From NCBI RefSeq assembly GCF_020873915.1, contig NZ_JAHWGP010000023.1, positions 1 through 64,000 of the forward strand: DNA of 64,000 bases, given 5' to 3'. Source of the DNA: Streptomyces sp. DH5. Lineage in GTDB: Bacteria; Actinomycetota; Actinomycetes; Streptomycetales; Streptomycetaceae. Numbering within the stretch: position 1 is the stretch's first letter; every line of letters starts with the position of its first letter. The position numbers were made by a program, and so were the translations under genes. This document shows positions 17,302 to 26,874 of the stretch, one piece after another. The notes under the pieces are model-generated. The model saw only the letters and a program-made list of their open reading frames with translations, did not search any database and had not been told where the DNA came from.

Positions 17302-20184
17302 TCAGGTGAGGCGGGTCAGCCTGTCCGTGAAGCCGGGCTCCACGAGGTCCTCCTGAAGGGCCACCGGCACCTTGACGGCACTGCTCGTCCCGTCACCCAC
17401 GGTGAGTGTGCCGACCTTCGTGCCCGCCTTCGCCGTGCGCGGCAGCTCGTCCGCGGCGAACGTCAGCTTCACCGACAGGCCCGCCCAGCCGACGGCCTTG
17501 ACGTCCTCGGTGACGGCGACGGGCGTACGGCCGCCGAGGCCGTCGTCCGCGTACCCGACGACGGTGCCCTTCTTCAGGATGGTCGCCGACTCCAGCGCGC
17601 CCTGCGCGGCCCGGATCAGGTCGTCGCCCGCGGTGAGGGCGGCGGACAGGATGGTGTTGTCGTTGCCGCCCGCGGGCTGGCGGACCACGGCGCCGACGAC
17701 CGTCCGGGTCTCCCCGCCGACCTCCTTCTTCGCGGCGAACACGAGGTTGCCGAGCGCGGAGGTGGTGGTGCCGGTCTTGATGCCGACGACGTTGTTGCGG
17801 CCGACCAGCTGGTTCCAGTTGGAGTGGTTCACACCCTTGTAGTCGTCGTACGACATCATCGCGGCGACCTCGCGGAACGCGGGCTGCTTCATGGCCTCCT
17901 TGGCCAGCTTCACCTGGTCCACGGCCGTGCTCACGGTGGTGTCGTTCAGACCCGAGGGGTCGGTGTACGTCGTGTTGGTCATGCCGAGGTCCTTCGCGGC
18001 CTCGTTCATCTTCTCCACGAACGCCTTCTCGGACCCCGCGTCCCAGCGGGCGAGCAGCCGCGCCACGTTGTTCGCCGACGCGATCAGGATGGACTCGATC
18101 GCCTCCCGCTGGGAGATCTCGTCGCCCTCGGTGACGTTGACGGTCGACTCCTGGCCGGCGTCGGACTGCTGCTCCGCGAGTGCGTCGATCTTGAGCATCG
18201 GGCCCTCGGCGCCGCTCTTCAGCGGGTGGTCGCGCAGGATCACGTACGCGGTCATGACCTTGGCGACACTGGCGATCGGTACGGGCTTCTGTTCGCCGGA
18301 GGAGCCGAACGTGCCGATGCCCTGCACGTCGAGCGCGGCCTGTCCGGCGGCCGGCCACGGGATGTCGGGCTTGCCGCCCTCGAAGGTGTAGCCGTCCTCG
18401 ACGGTCAGCTCGAGCGTGGGCGCGGGTAGCGGACGGACGTTCTGTACGACCGCGAAGACGATCACCAGCAGGACGACCAGCGGCGTCCAGATCTTGACCC
18501 GCCGCACGGCCGTCCGCAGCGGGGTCTGCGGGGGCGGCGGGGTGTTGGTCAGTTCCGCGAGCAGGTCCAGCGGCGGCTTGGGCGGCAGCGGCTGCTGCGT
18601 CGTCCGCTCCGGGCCGACCTGCGGGAGCGAGGTGGTGGCCCCGGCGGGCGCCACGGTGCGCAACGCGGTGGTGGCGTCGGCGGCGGGCGGGGGCTTGCGG
18701 ACGGCGGGGTCGTCGAAGTCCTTCAGCGCGACGAACTTGCTGGTCCGCTCGGCTTCCCGCTCGGGCTCGGGCTTGCGCTCGGTGTCGGGCTTGCGCTCGG
18801 TGTCGGGCTCGGCGCCGGCGTCGCCCAGCTTGAGCATGGTGGTGGGCTGGTCGACGGCGGGCCTCCGGGTCCGGAAGACGGCGGTCGGCTGGTCGACGGA
18901 ACGCTTGCCGCCCTTGCCCCCGGTGCCGCCCCCCTCGGCCTTGTCTTCGCCGCCGCCCCCCTCGGCGTCGTTTCCGCGCTCGCGCGACTCCGCCCCGCCG
19001 TCCGCGGACGCACCGCGCGCGGCCGGAACCGCCGCACCGGCCCCCTCGGCCGCATCCGCACGGACGCCCCCGGACGCGGCGTCCGTCCCGGCCTCACCGG
19101 AGGCGCTGTCCGTCCCGGCGTCCTCGGCGGCCCGGTCCTCCGGCAGCTCCGTACCGCTGTCCCCGGACACGGCGTCCGCCGCCACGTCCGCAGCGCCCTC
19201 ACCGGAGGCGCCACCCCCGGCGGTGTCCCTTCCGGTGTCCTCGGGGGTGCTGCCCTCGGGCAGGTCCGCCCCGGTGTCCTCGGGGGTGCTGCCCTCGGCA
19301 GTCTCCGTCTCGGCGTCCGCGGAGGCGCCGCCGTCGGCGGTGTCGGTGCCGGCACGCTCGAAGGCGTCGCCCTCGGCCTCGTCCGCACGCGCGCCCTCGG
19401 TCCCTCCGTCGGCGGCCGGGCCCTCACCAGGGCCCTCGCCCGAGCCCTCGGAGGCGCCGCTCGCGGCGGTGCCGGTGTCGTCGGGGGTGCTGCTCGTGTC
19501 CGTGGGGGTGTCGGCCGGGGCCGGGGTCGCTCCGGTGTCCTCGGGCGTGCTGCCCCGGGCCGGGTCCGTCTCGGCGTTTCCGGGGGTGCTGTCGCCGTCC
19601 GTCGCCGTACCCGTACCGGCGCCGCTCGCGGCGGTGCCGGTGTCCTCGGGGACGCTACCCCCGGCGGTGTCCGCGTCGCCGGAGGCCGTGTCCGCTGCCT
19701 CCGGCACCGCCGCGGCGGTGCCGGTGTCGCGCTCGTCCCCGTCGGCGTCCCGTCCGGCGTCGCCCTTCAGGTCCTCGCTCGGCTCCGCCGAGCGGACCCA
19801 GGCGGCCACGGCCTCGCGCAGCCGGCCGTCACCCTCGGTGGGGGAGCCGCCCTCCGCCGGAGCCTCGTCCTCGGTCTCCGCCGAGGTCTCGTTCCCGCCC
19901 TCCGCACGGGAGTCGTCGCCACCCGCAGCCGGAGTCCTGCCTTCGCCCTCCGCGGGAGTCCTGCCCTCCGCCGGAGCCGCGTCCTCGCCCTGCGCCGGAG
20001 AAGCGCCGGGTACCGACAGCACCCGGGTGGCCGTGTCCGTGGTGCCGCGGGGTCCGGAGGGGGCGGCGTCGCGCGCCACCGCCAGTCGGGGATCCCGCTT
20101 CCCGGGAACCGGACCCGCGCTCCCCGACGTCGGTCCTGCCGACGACTCGCGCTGCTTCGACCTGTCGGGGGACTCGCCCGCCAC
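17302..20184 (-). CDS. D-alanyl-D-alanine carboxypeptidase (S11) with giant N-terminal disordered arm
   Basis: 960 residues; the GTG at 20184 follows GGAGGAGG. The catalytic domain (about 600-950) has the penicillin-binding triads SVAK (near 638), SANN (near 702) and KTGT (near 801). One membrane helix (about 561-585, WTPLVVLLVIVFAVV) lies before it, so the catalytic part is outside and the first 550 residues are cytoplasmic. That arm is Ala/Glu/Asp/Gly/Thr-rich with recurring STPEDTG units. Nearer the membrane come motifs such as DQPTAVF, DQPTTMLKL and TTALRT that look like Ser/Thr kinase sites. S. coelicolor SCO4439, in a similar locus, is a carboxypeptidase needed for spore wall maturation and germination. 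Confidence 0.88.
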   Translation of the reverse strand: MAGESPDRSKQRESSAGPTSGSAGPVPGKRDPRLAVARDAAPSGPRGTTDTATRVLSVPGASPAQGEDAAPAEGRTPAEGEGRTPAAGGDDSRAEGGNETSAETEDEAPAEGGSPTEGDGRLREAVAAWVRSAEPSEDLKGDAGRDADGDERDTGTAAAVPEAADTASGDADTAGGSVPEDTGTAASGAGTGTATDGDSTPGNAETDPARGSTPEDTGATPAPADTPTDTSSTPDDTGTAASGASEGSGEGPGEGPAADGGTEGARADEAEGDAFERAGTDTADGGASADAETETAEGSTPEDTGADLPEGSTPEDTGRDTAGGGASGEGAADVAADAVSGDSGTELPEDRAAEDAGTDSASGEAGTDAASGGVRADAAEGAGAAVPAARGASADGGAESRERGNDAEGGGGEDKAEGGGTGGKGGKRSVDQPTAVFRTRRPAVDQPTTMLKLGDAGAEPDTERKPDTERKPEPEREAERTSKFVALKDFDDPAVRKPPPAADATTALRTVAPAGATTSLPQVGPERTTQQPLPPKPPLDLLAELTNTPPPPQTPLRTAVRRVKIWTPLVVLLVIVFAVVQNVRPLPAPTLELTVEDGYTFEGGKPDIPWPAAGQAALDVQGIGTFGSSGEQKPVPIASVAKVMTAYVILRDHPLKSGAEGPMLKIDALAEQQSDAGQESTVNVTEGDEISQREAIESILIASANNVARLLARWDAGSEKAFVEKMNEAAKDLGMTNTTYTDPSGLNDTTVSTAVDQVKLAKEAMKQPAFREVAAMMSYDDYKGVNHSNWNQLVGRNNVVGIKTGTTTSALGNLVFAAKKEVGGETRTVVGAVVRQPAGGNDNTILSAALTAGDDLIRAAQGALESATILKKGTVVGYADDGLGGRTPVAVTEDVKAVGWAGLSVKLTFAADELPRTAKAGTKVGTLTVGDGTSSAVKVPVALQEDLVEPGFTDRLTRLT

Positions 20185-20422
20185 CGATGCCTCCTCCATG
20201 CGCCGCACGCCCCGCGTGCGCCATCCGAACCGTGAACCGCCCGCCCGCGACAACGCTCCGCGGCGCTGTCCGAACCATGTACCAGTGTCCTGTGTGCGGG
20301 CTTGCCCCACGTGGTAGACGAGAACGACATACCTGCCGGTTCCCTTACGAACCGGTCACGTGCTCTCGACAGACCAATGTGAGAGGGGTCACCCTGTCAG
20401 ACATCCACGCGGGGAGGCATGG

Positions 20423-21178
20423 ATGGGCAGGAGCCGCAGAACAATTCCGGAGGAGCTTCTGCTGCTGGCACTGGACCCGACCACGGGTACCACTGCACAG
20501 CCGCAGTCGCTCGACCTCGGTCTGGCCGGAGCGCAGCTAGTGGAGCTGGCGCTGGCCGGACGGATAGCCCCAGACGGGGATCGTATCGCCGTGGTGGTGC
20601 CACGGCCGACTGGAGACCCAACACTGGACTGCGCGTTGGAGTTGCTGCGAAGGCGCGGCGCTCCGGTACGGGCGGTCCACTGGATCGGCGGGCCGCGTCT
20701 CGGGCTCCGCCAGACCTACCTCTCGCATCTGGAGCGGTGCGGCATGGTGCATGCCGTGGCCGGACAGATGTGCGGGGTGCTGCCGACGACTCGCTACCAG
20801 GCGACGGACACCGAGATCAGCCGGGAGATCAGGGCCCGGCTGGACTCCGCGATTCGCACCGGCGTCCCGCCGGACCCGCGGACCGCGGCGCTCGCCGCAC
20901 TGGCGCACGCGGTGGGTCTCGGCAAGCACCTGTACCCGGGGAACGAGGGACGCTCCTCGCGTTCCCGGTTGCGGGACCTGATCCGGCACGACCCGATGGG
21001 CGGACTCGTCGCACACGCGGTGATGGACGTCCAGAACGGCGCGGCGGCCCAGCCGCGGCGCAGCTCCGCCCCGGCAGGCCGGCAGGCCCCCGCCGGCGGC
21101 AGGGGCGCACCGGAACCCGCCCATGGTGTTCCGGCGCAACCGCACCGAGGATCCATGGCGCGCGCCGTGGCCCACTGA
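20423..21178 (+). CDS. GPP34 (Golgi phosphoprotein 3-like) family protein
   Basis: 251 residues. The ATG at 20423 follows GGGGAGG by 5 bp. The start RRTIPEELLLLALDP, followed by LGLAGAQLVELALAGRIA and later GVLPTTRY, is characteristic of bacterial GPP34 proteins. Eukaryotic GPP34/GOLPH3 proteins bind phosphatidylinositol-4-phosphate; the Streptomyces family is expanded and mostly uncharacterised, with suggested roles at membranes during development. The C-terminal 50 residues are Pro/Ala/Gly-rich and probably disordered. It is transcribed divergently from the carboxypeptidase gene. Confidence 0.85.
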   Translation: MGRSRRTIPEELLLLALDPTTGTTAQPQSLDLGLAGAQLVELALAGRIAPDGDRIAVVVPRPTGDPTLDCALELLRRRGAPVRAVHWIGGPRLGLRQTYLSHLERCGMVHAVAGQMCGVLPTTRYQATDTEISREIRARLDSAIRTGVPPDPRTAALAALAHAVGLGKHLYPGNEGRSSRSRLRDLIRHDPMGGLVAHAVMDVQNGAAAQPRRSSAPAGRQAPAGGRGAPEPAHGVPAQPHRGSMARAVAH

Positions 21179-21461
21179 GCCGTACGTCCCCAGGCCGACG
21201 GCACGGCGAGCAGGGATCCGAGGTACCGCAGACCCGGTCACGGGAGCCGCTGTCCGAGCGGGGCGGAGACGCACCGGCGTCCTCCGCCCCGCTCGGCGTG
21301 GCTCCGGCCGGCCCCAACTCCCTCCACCCGTCCGTGGAGTGGCGTGTACCCGTCGTATATCCGCCGTTTCCCAGCGGTAGGAAGCACCTTGGTGGCAGTC
21401 TGCTCATCAGCAGACACGCAAAGTGGTAAGTACGAGGCACACAGCCGGAGGTGCACGTCCC

Positions 21462-22319
21462 GTGGCGTCCCATGTCAATCCCACCGTCAGGCGCCGCCGG
21501 CTCGGCCAGGAGCTGCGCAGGCTCCGCGAGCTCAAGGGCATGACGGCCGAGGAGGTGGCGGAGCGACTGCTGGTCTCGCAGTCGAAGATCAGCCGCCTGG
21601 AGAACGGCCGGCGCAGCATCAGCCAGCGCGACGTGCGCGACCTGTGCGGGGTGTACGAGGTCGAGGACAGCCGCATCGTCGAGTCGCTGATGCAGATGGC
21701 CAAGGACTCCCGCCAGCAGGGCTGGTGGCACGCCTTCGGCGACATCCCGTACAGCGTCTACATCGGTCTGGAGACCGACGCGGAGTCGCTGCGCGTCTAC
21801 GAACCGCAGATCATCACCGGCCTGTTGCAGACCCGCGCGTACGCCGAGGCGATCGTCCAGGGCGGCTCGCCGGAGTCCACCGGGCAGGAGAACGACCGGC
21901 GGGTCGAGGTGCGGCTGCGCCGGCAGAGCCGGATCACCGCCGACACCGAACCGCTGCGCCTGTGGGTGGTGCTCGACGAGGCGTCCCTGCACCGGGTGGT
22001 CGGCAGCCGCCAGGTGATGCGCGAACAGCTGGAGCACGTCATGGAGTTGAGCCGGCTGCCGCACATCACCGTGCAGGTGCTGCCGTTCGAGGTCGGCGCG
22101 CACGCCGGGATCAACGGCCAGTACTCGATCCTGGAGTTCGCCGACGCCGCCGATTCGAGCGTGGTGTACATCGAGGGCGTCACCAGTGACCTGTACCTGG
22201 AGAAGCCGCACGACGTGCAGAAGTACACGGTGATGTACGAGCACCTGCGGGCGCAGTCGCTGAACGTGGAACAGTCCCGGCAGCTGGTGGAACGCCTCGC
22301 GAAGGACTACGCACGCTGA
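21462..22319 (+). CDS. XRE-family regulator with DUF5753 effector domain
   Basis: 285 residues from the GTG at 21462 (GGAGGT upstream). Residues about 8-65 form an HTH_31/XRE DNA-binding domain (GQELRRLRELKGMTAEEVAERL, with SQSKISRLENG as recognition helix). The rest is the DUF5753 domain (YEPQIITGLLQTRAYA) that accompanies it across Streptomyces. It is followed by a DUF397 gene, the usual partner. In S. coelicolor a pair at a similar locus (Scr1/Scr2, SCO4441/4442) influences antibiotic production, and the pairs resemble toxin-antitoxin modules. Equivalence is inferred from family and context. Confidence 0.9.
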   Translation: MASHVNPTVRRRRLGQELRRLRELKGMTAEEVAERLLVSQSKISRLENGRRSISQRDVRDLCGVYEVEDSRIVESLMQMAKDSRQQGWWHAFGDIPYSVYIGLETDAESLRVYEPQIITGLLQTRAYAEAIVQGGSPESTGQENDRRVEVRLRRQSRITADTEPLRLWVVLDEASLHRVVGSRQVMREQLEHVMELSRLPHITVQVLPFEVGAHAGINGQYSILEFADAADSSVVYIEGVTSDLYLEKPHDVQKYTVMYEHLRAQSLNVEQSRQLVERLAKDYAR

Positions 22320-22546
22320 CGTGCCGTCAGGCGGGGGGCCGGATGCTACACCGCTGATACGGCTGACTGGAAGTGTCGCCTGGAACATGCCATCCGGACG
22401 AGTGAACGACCGCTCCGACAGGCGATGTCGGCGAGTAGCGTCGATCACGCCAACCACCAGTGGAGGTTGGCGCAATCCGTTCTGCGGGTCCATGCCGGAA
22501 TGCGCAGGTCGGTGACAGCAACTCAGCATCTGGCTACGGAGCGAAC

Positions 22547-22738
22547 ATGGCAATTCGTCTGGGCGCCACGGAAACGTGGACGACGTCCTCCTACACCAAC
22601 AACAACGGCGCGTGCGTGATGGTCAGGTCGACCACGGAGGCGGCGCTGGAGCTCGGGGACACCAAGGTCCCCGAGGGTCCCAAGCTGGCCTTCCCCGCGG
22701 ACGCGTGGAGCGCCTTCGTGGCCACCGTCAAGGGCTGA
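22547..22738 (+). CDS. DUF397 protein, partner of the XRE regulator
   Basis: 63 residues starting MAIRLGATETWTTSSYTNNN, with the family-typical CVMV, VPEGPKLAFPADAWSAFVA ending. DUF397 proteins are small soluble proteins almost always next to XRE-DUF5753 regulators and probably bind or antagonise them. A GGAG lies before the ATG. It is separated by 227 bp from the regulator, so it may have its own promoter. Confidence 0.88.
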   Translation: MAIRLGATETWTTSSYTNNNGACVMVRSTTEAALELGDTKVPEGPKLAFPADAWSAFVATVKG

Positions 22739-22770
22739 CGGCACCGGCGACCGGCGCCGTCACCACCGCG

Positions 22771-22811
22771 GAGCCCTCTCGACCTGCCCGCCGTCCTCGC
22801 CGAGAGGGCTC
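22771..22811 (+). terminator. Hairpin after the DUF397 gene
   Basis: Perfect 10-bp arms GAGCCCTCTC (22771-22780) and GAGAGGGCTC (22802-22811) around a 21-nt loop, 33 bp after the stop. No U-run follows, as is common for Streptomyces terminators. Confidence 0.5.
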
Positions 22812-22947
22812 AGCCGGCGCTCCTCGGGCAGGCCCGCGCAGGGGCCGCCGAGGAGCCCACCGGCCGGGCGTCGGCCCGAGGACGGCGCTACCGAGCCTGT
22901 GAGGGCCCTACCGGGCCTGCGGCAGCCCCACCGGCCCGCGGACGGCG

Positions 22948-23805
22948 CTACCGGAGTGCCACCGGGAAGGCCACGTCACACACCGGGTCCTGCGGCCCCG
23001 CGGCCTCCCAGTCCGCGAAGTACACCTCACGGCACGGGCCCGCCGGCGTCAGCCCCCGCCCCTTCATCCACTCCTCCACCGCCTCGAACGCGGCCAGGAT
23101 CTGCGGATGCGCCACCTGCGCCTTGGTGATCCGGACGTAGGCCAGCCGCAGCGCCGGCTCCACCCGCACCGTCGTCCCCCGGGCCCGGCCCGGACCGTCG
23201 GCCCAGGCATGTGCCGCCACCTCGTCGGCGACCGGCACGCACGCCTCCGCGGGCCCGTCGCTCTCCGCCGACACCTCGGAGTGGTAGGCCACGAACGGCG
23301 TCCCGGCCACGCCCCCGCACCCCCCGGCCGCTTCCTCCAGCCGGCCCAGCGCCGCCCCGATCCACGACGGCAGCTCGTCCGCGAGGACGTGCCGCGACTC
23401 GGTGATCAGCACCTGCTCCGGCACCTCGACCGTCTCGACCGTGAACGTTCCGTACATCTCGGAGCTCCTCCCCGACAACCGTGCACGGAGGTACTCGGCG
23501 AGCGTCCGCTGCTCGGCGTGGCGCGCCTCGACGTCCGCCCAGTAGGCGGCGAGCCGTTCCGCCCCGGCCGCCGCGCCGTCCGCGTCGACGACCTCGGCGA
23601 TCCGCGCCAACGGCATGTCCAGCTGCCGCAACAGCGCCACCAGCCGGGCCCGTTCGACCTGATCCGCCCGGTAGAACCGGTACCCGGTGCTCGCGTCGAC
23701 CCGCGCCGGGGTCAGCAGCCCCAGCCGGTCGTACAGCCGCAGTGCCTTGGCCGACAGCCGCGCCCGCGCCGCGAACGCCCCGATGGCGAGCAGTTCTTCG
23801 TCCAC
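22948..23805 (-). CDS. MerR-family regulator with GyrI-like effector domain
   Basis: 285 residues from the GTG at 23805 (GGAGG 8 bp upstream). Residues 1-75 are a MerR winged helix (LLAIGAFAARARLSAKALRLYDRLGLLTPA). A coiled linker to about 115 and a C-terminal GyrI/AraC-effector-like domain (TVETVEVPEQVLITESRHV; ending FPVALR) follow, as in BmrR-type multidrug regulators. It probably senses a small hydrophobic or cationic ligand. No divergent target gene is adjacent; the nearest gene upstream is a convergent-strand peroxidase, so the target may be itself. Confidence 0.88.
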   Translation of the reverse strand: MDEELLAIGAFAARARLSAKALRLYDRLGLLTPARVDASTGYRFYRADQVERARLVALLRQLDMPLARIAEVVDADGAAAGAERLAAYWADVEARHAEQRTLAEYLRARLSGRSSEMYGTFTVETVEVPEQVLITESRHVLADELPSWIGAALGRLEEAAGGCGGVAGTPFVAYHSEVSAESDGPAEACVPVADEVAAHAWADGPGRARGTTVRVEPALRLAYVRITKAQVAHPQILAAFEAVEEWMKGRGLTPAGPCREVYFADWEAAGPQDPVCDVAFPVALR

Positions 23806-23885
23806 GCCGGCATCCTCCGTCACCGGGCGGCCGTTCCGCCCGGTGACGCAGACGCTCCACCCTGCCCCAGGGGCAAGGTCAACGC

Positions 23886-24395
23886 TCAGCCGATCGCCTT
23901 CTCCACGGCCGCCACCAGCTCCGCCGCATCCGGCTCGGTCTGCGGGGAGAAACGGGCGACGACCCGGCCGTCCCGCCCGATCAGGAACTTCTCGAAGTTC
24001 CAACGGACGTCCCCGCTGTGCCCCTCACCGTCGGCGACACCGATGAGCCGCTCGTACAGCGCGTGCCGCCCCTCCCCGTTGACCTCGACCTTCTCGGTCA
24101 TCGGGAACGTCACCCCGTACGTCGCCGAACAGAACTCGGCGATCTCCTCCGCGCTGCCCGGCTCCTGCCCGAGGAACTGGTTGCAGGGCACGCCGAGCAC
24201 GGTGAAGCCCCGCTCCGCGTACCGCTCGTGCAGCTTCTCCAGGCCGGCGTACTGCGGGGTCAGCCCGCACTTGGAGGCGACGTTCACCACGAGCACGACC
24301 CGGCCCGCGTACTGGGCGAGGTCCGCCGGACCACCGTTCAGGGCGCCGATCCCGACATCGAGGGGAGAGGTGCCGTTGTTCTCTGCAGTCGTCAT
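23886..24395 (-). CDS. Glutathione peroxidase-family thiol peroxidase
   Basis: 169 residues with the family motifs NVASKCGLTPQY (peroxidatic Cys near residue 43), VLGVPCNQFLGQEPG, and WNFEKFLIGRDG carrying the Trp and Asn of the catalytic tetrad. It is the Cys type rather than selenocysteine. In actinomycetes such enzymes most likely use thioredoxin or mycothiol-linked reductants. Its ATG overlaps the stop of the upstream winged-helix regulator gene (ATGA at 24392-24395), implying translational coupling. Confidence 0.93.
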   Translation of the reverse strand: MTTAENNGTSPLDVGIGALNGGPADLAQYAGRVVLVVNVASKCGLTPQYAGLEKLHERYAERGFTVLGVPCNQFLGQEPGSAEEIAEFCSATYGVTFPMTEKVEVNGEGRHALYERLIGVADGEGHSGDVRWNFEKFLIGRDGRVVARFSPQTEPDAAELVAAVEKAIG

Positions 24396-25405
24396 GAGCC
24401 GACCCTAGCCCCGGCGGACGACACCCCCGCGCCCGCCCCGCGCCCCGCCTCGGCGAGCACCGCCCCGGCCGCCGTCCGCACGTACAGCACCGACCGGCCC
24501 GTACGTCCCGCCCGCTCCACCAGCCCCGCCTCCAGCAGCACCCGCAGATGCCGGCCGACCGAGCCCAGCCCCTGCCCGGTCACGGCGACGAGCTGGCTGG
24601 TGCTCATCGGAGAGCCCAGCAGCATCAGCACCCGGGCCCGCGCACCACCGAGCAGCGCGCCCAGACCCGCCGGCACGGGCTCCCGGTCACCGTCACCGGC
24701 CAGCGCCCCCGCGCACGGGTACACCAGCGCGTACCGCCGCGTCCCCTCGTACGACACCCAGCCCACCCGCTGCGCGGTCACCGGAACGAACAGCAGCTCG
24801 GCCCCGGAGACCTCCCGCGGGGGCAGCTCGTGCGCGTTCACCTGGAGCCGGCTGCCGCCCAGCCAGCGCGTCCCCGGCCGCAGCGCGTCCAGCACCGCCG
24901 CCCATCCTTCCCGCCCCACCCGCGCCGTCCGGGCCACCACGTCCGCCTCGAGGACCCGCCGGCGCCGCGCCCAGTACGGGCGAACGGCGTCCTCCCACAC
25001 GTGGGTGAGGAGGCCGGCGGCGCGGTCCGCCAGGTCGTCGCGGTCCAGGAGGGCGGGCAGCGGGCCGCCCGTCGCGACCCTCACCTGCGCGCGGGCGGCG
25101 GCGGCCGGAACCGCACGCACCCGCTCGACCTCCTCCTCGAAGCTCTCACCACCCCGCGGGGTGACGGTCAGGAAGTCCGCGATCCACACCGTGCCGAGCG
25201 CCGACGGCACCAGCAGCGCGGTCACCGGGTCGGCGGCCAACCGGGCACGGTAGGCGGGCAGATGGGTCCCGAGCCAGGCCCGCTCACCCGGATGCGCGGC
25301 CCGCGCCGCGTGCAGCAGCCGCAGCGCCGCGAAGGTCTCCGCGATCGGCGACAGCACGAACCGGCTCCCGGCGAGCGTGTCCGCGCTGATCTGCCACCAC
25401 CCCAC
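24392..25405 (-). CDS. ArsR-like winged-helix transcriptional regulator
   Basis: 337 residues from the GTG at 25405 (GGGAGGAGG upstream). The N-terminal about 230 residues are an Ala/Arg/Leu-rich domain with WWQISADTLAGSRFVLSP at the start. The C-terminal 80 residues form an HTH with MSTSQLVAVTGQGLGSVGRHLRVLLEAGLVERA, typical of the ArsR/HTH_20 group. This N-terminal-sensor/C-terminal-HTH type is common in Streptomyces and of unknown ligand. It overlaps the peroxidase start and is divergent from an MFS gene 85 bp away, which it may regulate. Confidence 0.82.
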   Translation of the reverse strand: MGWWQISADTLAGSRFVLSPIAETFAALRLLHAARAAHPGERAWLGTHLPAYRARLAADPVTALLVPSALGTVWIADFLTVTPRGGESFEEEVERVRAVPAAAARAQVRVATGGPLPALLDRDDLADRAAGLLTHVWEDAVRPYWARRRRVLEADVVARTARVGREGWAAVLDALRPGTRWLGGSRLQVNAHELPPREVSGAELLFVPVTAQRVGWVSYEGTRRYALVYPCAGALAGDGDREPVPAGLGALLGGARARVLMLLGSPMSTSQLVAVTGQGLGSVGRHLRVLLEAGLVERAGRTGRSVLYVRTAAGAVLAEAGRGAGAGVSSAGARVGS

Positions 25406-25490
25406 GACCGGTCGCCTCCTCCCACCGCCGACGTTTCGCACCGGCGCGAAACACTAACGGCCGCACCGGCGCCCTCCACAGACTCCCCGC

Positions 25491-26675
25491 ATGCGCAGCT
25501 ACCGGGACCTCTTCCGCACACCGGAGTTCACTCCGCTCCTCCTCGCCGCCACCGCCCAGACCCTGGCCCGCACGACGAGCGGCCTGGCCCTGGCCACCCT
25601 CGTCCACCGGCAGACCGGCTCACCCCTGCTGACCGCCCTGAGCATGTTCGGCCCGTCCCTCGCGCACGTCCTCGGTGCGACGCTCCTCATGTCGGCCGCC
25701 GACCGTCTGCCGCCCCGGGCCGCCACCGCGGGAACGGCACTGGTCTTCGCGGCGGCCACGGCCCTGCTGGCCCTGCCCGGCCTCCCCGTGCCCGCGGTCT
25801 TCGCCGTCCTCGCCCTCCAGGGGCTGGTGGCGTCGGTGGGCGGGGGAGTCGGCTGGGGCCTGCTGAACGAGATCCTCCCCAAGGACGGCTACCTCCTGGG
25901 CCGTTCAGTCTTCAACATGATGCACGGCCTCACGCAGATCACCGGCTACGCGACGGGCGGGCTCCTGCTGGCCGTCCTCCCCCCGCGCCCGGCGCTGCTC
26001 CTCGCGGCGGCCCTGTACGGCACGGCGGCGCTCGTCGCCCGCCTCGGCCTGACCCGCCGCCCCCCGCGCGCCACCGGCCGCCCCTCCGTACGGGCCACCC
26101 GGCGCGCCAACGCCCGGCTCTGGGCGTCCCCGGCCCGCCGCCACACCTACCTCGGCCTGTGGATCCCCAACGGCCTGATCGTCGGCTGCGAATCCCTCTA
26201 CGTCTCCCACGCCCCCGACTCCGCCGGTGTCCTCTTCGCCTGCGCGGCCGCGGGCATGCTGGCCGGCGACGTGACGGTCGGCCGCCTGATCCCACCACAC
26301 CGCCGCCGGCGCCTGACCACCCCGCTCCTGCTGCTCCTCGCCACGCCCTACCTCCCCCTCGTCCTGCACCCGCCCCTCGCCGTGACCGCCGTCCTGGTCA
26401 CCGTCGCCTCCGTCGGCTTCGGGGCGAGCCTGGTCCAGCAGGAGCGGCTGACGGCCCTCACCCCGCCGGAGCTCTCCGGCCACGCCCTCGGCCTGCACTC
26501 CTCCGGCATGCTCACGATGCAGGGCGTGAGCGCGGCCCTGGCGGGCGGCCTCGCCCAGCTCACCTCACCCGCGACCGCGATGACCACCCTGGCGGCGGCG
26601 TCGGCCGCGGTGACCCTCCTCCTGGCGGCCACGCGACCCGCCCCCGCCGCACGCGGCGCCTCTTCGCCGGCCTGA
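25491..26675 (+). CDS. MFS transporter
   Basis: 394 residues with about 11-12 hydrophobic helices and an MFS layout: two halves split by an Arg-rich cytoplasmic loop (about residues 180-220). It starts MRSYRDLFRTPEFTPLLLAATAQTLA. Substrate unknown; drug or metabolite efflux is usual for this subgroup. It is divergent from the ArsR-like regulator, an arrangement that often means regulator control of the exporter. Confidence 0.85.
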   Translation: MRSYRDLFRTPEFTPLLLAATAQTLARTTSGLALATLVHRQTGSPLLTALSMFGPSLAHVLGATLLMSAADRLPPRAATAGTALVFAAATALLALPGLPVPAVFAVLALQGLVASVGGGVGWGLLNEILPKDGYLLGRSVFNMMHGLTQITGYATGGLLLAVLPPRPALLLAAALYGTAALVARLGLTRRPPRATGRPSVRATRRANARLWASPARRHTYLGLWIPNGLIVGCESLYVSHAPDSAGVLFACAAAGMLAGDVTVGRLIPPHRRRRLTTPLLLLLATPYLPLVLHPPLAVTAVLVTVASVGFGASLVQQERLTALTPPELSGHALGLHSSGMLTMQGVSAALAGGLAQLTSPATAMTTLAAASAAVTLLLAATRPAPAARGASSPA

Positions 26676-26874
26676 CCCCCGCCCGCCGGGGGCGAGGGGC
26701 CGCACGCCGGAACGGGAGGCACCTCCGCGCCGGGACCGCGGGATGCGACAGCGGCCCCGCCGCGGGGGAGGCGACAGCCCTCGGCGAGCCCCACGACCGG
26801 TCCGCCTCCCTCGTCCACAGCCCCGCCCCCGCGTCGTAGGCGACGCGACGCACGCGCCCGGCACGGCCCCGGCC

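Noticed and set aside
18416-20317. Ser/Pro-rich 633-residue plus-strand frame
   Set aside because: Mirror of the repetitive N-terminal arm of the carboxypeptidase gene.
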